From the NCBI GenBank assembly GCA_031272575.1, contig JAISTO010000023.1, positions 1 through 6,049 of the forward strand: 6,049 nucleotides of DNA, given 5' to 3'. Source of the DNA: Treponema sp. Lineage in GTDB: Bacteria; Spirochaetota; Spirochaetia; Treponematales; Breznakiellaceae. Positions 4,868 through 6,049 of the stretch are shown here, piece after piece. How positions within the stretch are numbered: position 1 is the stretch's first letter; each line of letters opens with the position of its first letter. Made by a program: the position numbers and the translations under genes. The notes beneath the pieces were generated by a model. That model did no database searches. It was given only the letters and a program-made list of their open reading frames with translations, and was not told the origin of the DNA.

Positions 4868-6049
4868 ATGGAACGGCGCTTTAACTACACCGGTACCTGC
4901 GTGCCGGAAGAGCACTATATGGTCGATATATCCCCCAAGATCGCCCAGATCAGGGAGATGGTCGACCAGGGCCTCTACTTCACGATCAACCGGGCGCGGC
5001 AGTACGGCAAGACCACAACCTTGTCCGCGCTGCGCCGCGCCCTGGCCGGCGATTATCTCTGCATCGACATCAGTTTCGAGAGCCTGGGGGACAGTGCTTT
5101 CGATACCGAGGCAGCCTTCTGTAAAGTGTTTTTACTGCTGATTCAAGAGGCCCTGGAATATTCGCGTACGGCTGTGGAAAAACGCTTTATCAGAAAGTGG
5201 TATAACCGCAGAGTAAAAGATTTTAAGGCGTTAAATCGACACATCAGCAAAATGTGTCAAAAGAAAAAAATTGTCCTGATGATCGACGAGGTTGACGCGT
5301 CGACCAACTTCCGGGTCTACATCAAATTTTTGGCCATGCTGCGGGACACCTACCTCCAACGGAAAAATGGGAAAGGCGCCGCCTTCCACAGCGTCATTCT
5401 GGCCGGGGTATACGACATCAAAAACATCAAACTCAAAATGATAAAAGAGGGAGTCTACACGCCCCACGAGGGCGAGAGCACGGTCTACAACTCACCGTGG
5501 AACATCGCCGCGGATTTCAAGGTGGATATGTCCTTCCACCCGGAAGAGATCGCTACCATGCTCGCCGGCTACGAACACGATCACCACACCGGCATGGACA
5601 TTGCCGCTGTTTCGCGGGAACTCTACCATTGGACGGACGGCTACCCCTTCCTGGTGTCGAAACTCTGCTATCATATTGCCACCGAAAGCCAGCCCATGGG
5701 GAACCCCCTTCCCTGGCCGGAAAAGCCCTGGTCGAAGGAGGGCATCTTCCACGCGGTGCGTCTTTTGCTCTGGGAGCAGAACACGCTTTTCGACGACCTG
5801 TTCAAAAATATGGAATACTACCCGGACCTCTACGACATGATGTACGGCATCCTTATTCTGGGGGCGCAGCCCCGTTACTCGCCCCACACGCCGGTGCAGA
5901 GCAGGGCGCTCATGTTCGCGTTTATCAAACAGGACGGGGAATATGTGGTCATTTCAAACCGGATTTTCGAACTGCTTATGACCACCTACTTCATGTCGAA
6001 GGACGAGATGCGCAAAGACCGGCCGCGCCGCAGTTACGTGCTCAGGGAG
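4868..6049 (+). CDS. AAA-like ATPase, partial (runs off the right edge)
   Basis: The frame is open for 394 codons from ATG 4868 to the window end with no stop. The N-terminus MERRFNYTGTCVPEEHYMVD is typical of a bacterial AAA-like family (AAA_35 or AAA-ATPase-like type) frequent in treponemes and Bacteroidetes. The P-loop is INRARQYGKTTTL (40-52), lacking the first Gly of the classical motif, as is usual in this family. Walker B is VLMIDEVDAS (136-145) with D140 and E141. The HSVILAGVYDIKNIKLK stretch (174-190) resembles a sensor region, and HWTDGYPFLVSKLCYHI (254-270) is a conserved helical segment. Family members, as I recall, often end in a PD-(D/E)XK nuclease-like domain; that part would lie beyond the window. 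Residues about 97-135 are Lys/Arg-rich and encoded by locally AT-rich DNA. The function is unproven; mobile-element or defence roles are speculation. It is transcribed divergently from the ABC operon and not obviously linked to it. Confidence 0.85.
   Translation, partial: MERRFNYTGTCVPEEHYMVDISPKIAQIREMVDQGLYFTINRARQYGKTTTLSALRRALAGDYLCIDISFESLGDSAFDTEAAFCKVFLLLIQEALEYSRTAVEKRFIRKWYNRRVKDFKALNRHISKMCQKKKIVLMIDEVDASTNFRVYIKFLAMLRDTYLQRKNGKGAAFHSVILAGVYDIKNIKLKMIKEGVYTPHEGESTVYNSPWNIAADFKVDMSFHPEEIATMLAGYEHDHHTGMDIAAVSRELYHWTDGYPFLVSKLCYHIATESQPMGNPLPWPEKPWSKEGIFHAVRLLLWEQNTLFDDLFKNMEYYPDLYDMMYGILILGAQPRYSPHTPVQSRALMFAFIKQDGEYVVISNRIFELLMTTYFMSKDEMRKDRPRRSYVLRE

Noticed and set aside
5231..5887. 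Two minus-strand frames inside the ATPase gene
   Set aside because: Both are antisense to the conserved AAA-like frame and lack motifs or start signals.

Overview
The window looks like a chromosomal segment of a spirochaete, most likely a host-associated treponeme (termite-gut or rumen type). This is inferred from protein style, not proven: the lipoprotein signal of the binding protein, the AAA-like ATPase with an INRxRQYGKTT P-loop, and the two small toxin-antitoxin pairs all resemble families common in such genomes. Genes are GC-rich, which gives many long antisense shadow frames that are not real.

Layout: (1) Positions 1-330 hold no intact gene. They contain an AT-rich block with repeated ACGCGAATT-type motifs (1-60) and a strongly self-complementary GC-rich element bounded by GTCATTCCGCG / CGCGGAAT (about 166-282). 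(2) Positions 331-839, minus strand: a toxin-antitoxin pair with an apparently intact AF2212/DUF104-like antitoxin (839-570). Its ATGA-overlapping PIN-domain toxin gene is a relic, with a one-base shift in a G run and the C-terminal half missing. (3) Positions 840-1519, minus strand: a second pair with its own promoter (TTGACA at 1519-1514). The antitoxin-like gene is split by a frameshift (1473-1250). A YoeB/Txe-type RNase toxin (1257-1003) overlaps its end, and a candidate terminator lies at 934-906. (4) Positions 1539-4751, minus strand: a tight three-gene ABC carbohydrate importer operon encoding a lipoprotein binding protein, a MalF-like permease and a MalG-like permease. No ATPase is encoded here. 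(5) Positions 4752-4867: a compact divergent control region with two back-to-back promoters and a perfect 16-bp palindrome at the predicted start of the ABC transcript. (6) Positions 4868-6049, plus strand: an AAA-like ATPase running off the window edge, probably translated from a leaderless mRNA.

How the genes work together: the binding protein would capture an oligosaccharide or related solute outside the inner membrane and deliver it to the permease heterodimer, which must borrow an ATPase encoded elsewhere (MsmX/MsmK-style sharing). The palindrome suggests repressor control. The two toxin-antitoxin modules are decayed in opposite ways: toxin lost with antitoxin kept in one, antitoxin broken with toxin frame kept in the other. 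I see no convincing undescribed multi-gene system. The observations most worth checking are the split antitoxin facing a full-length toxin frame, the structured element beside the truncated PIN gene, and the operator/leaderless architecture of the divergent promoter region.
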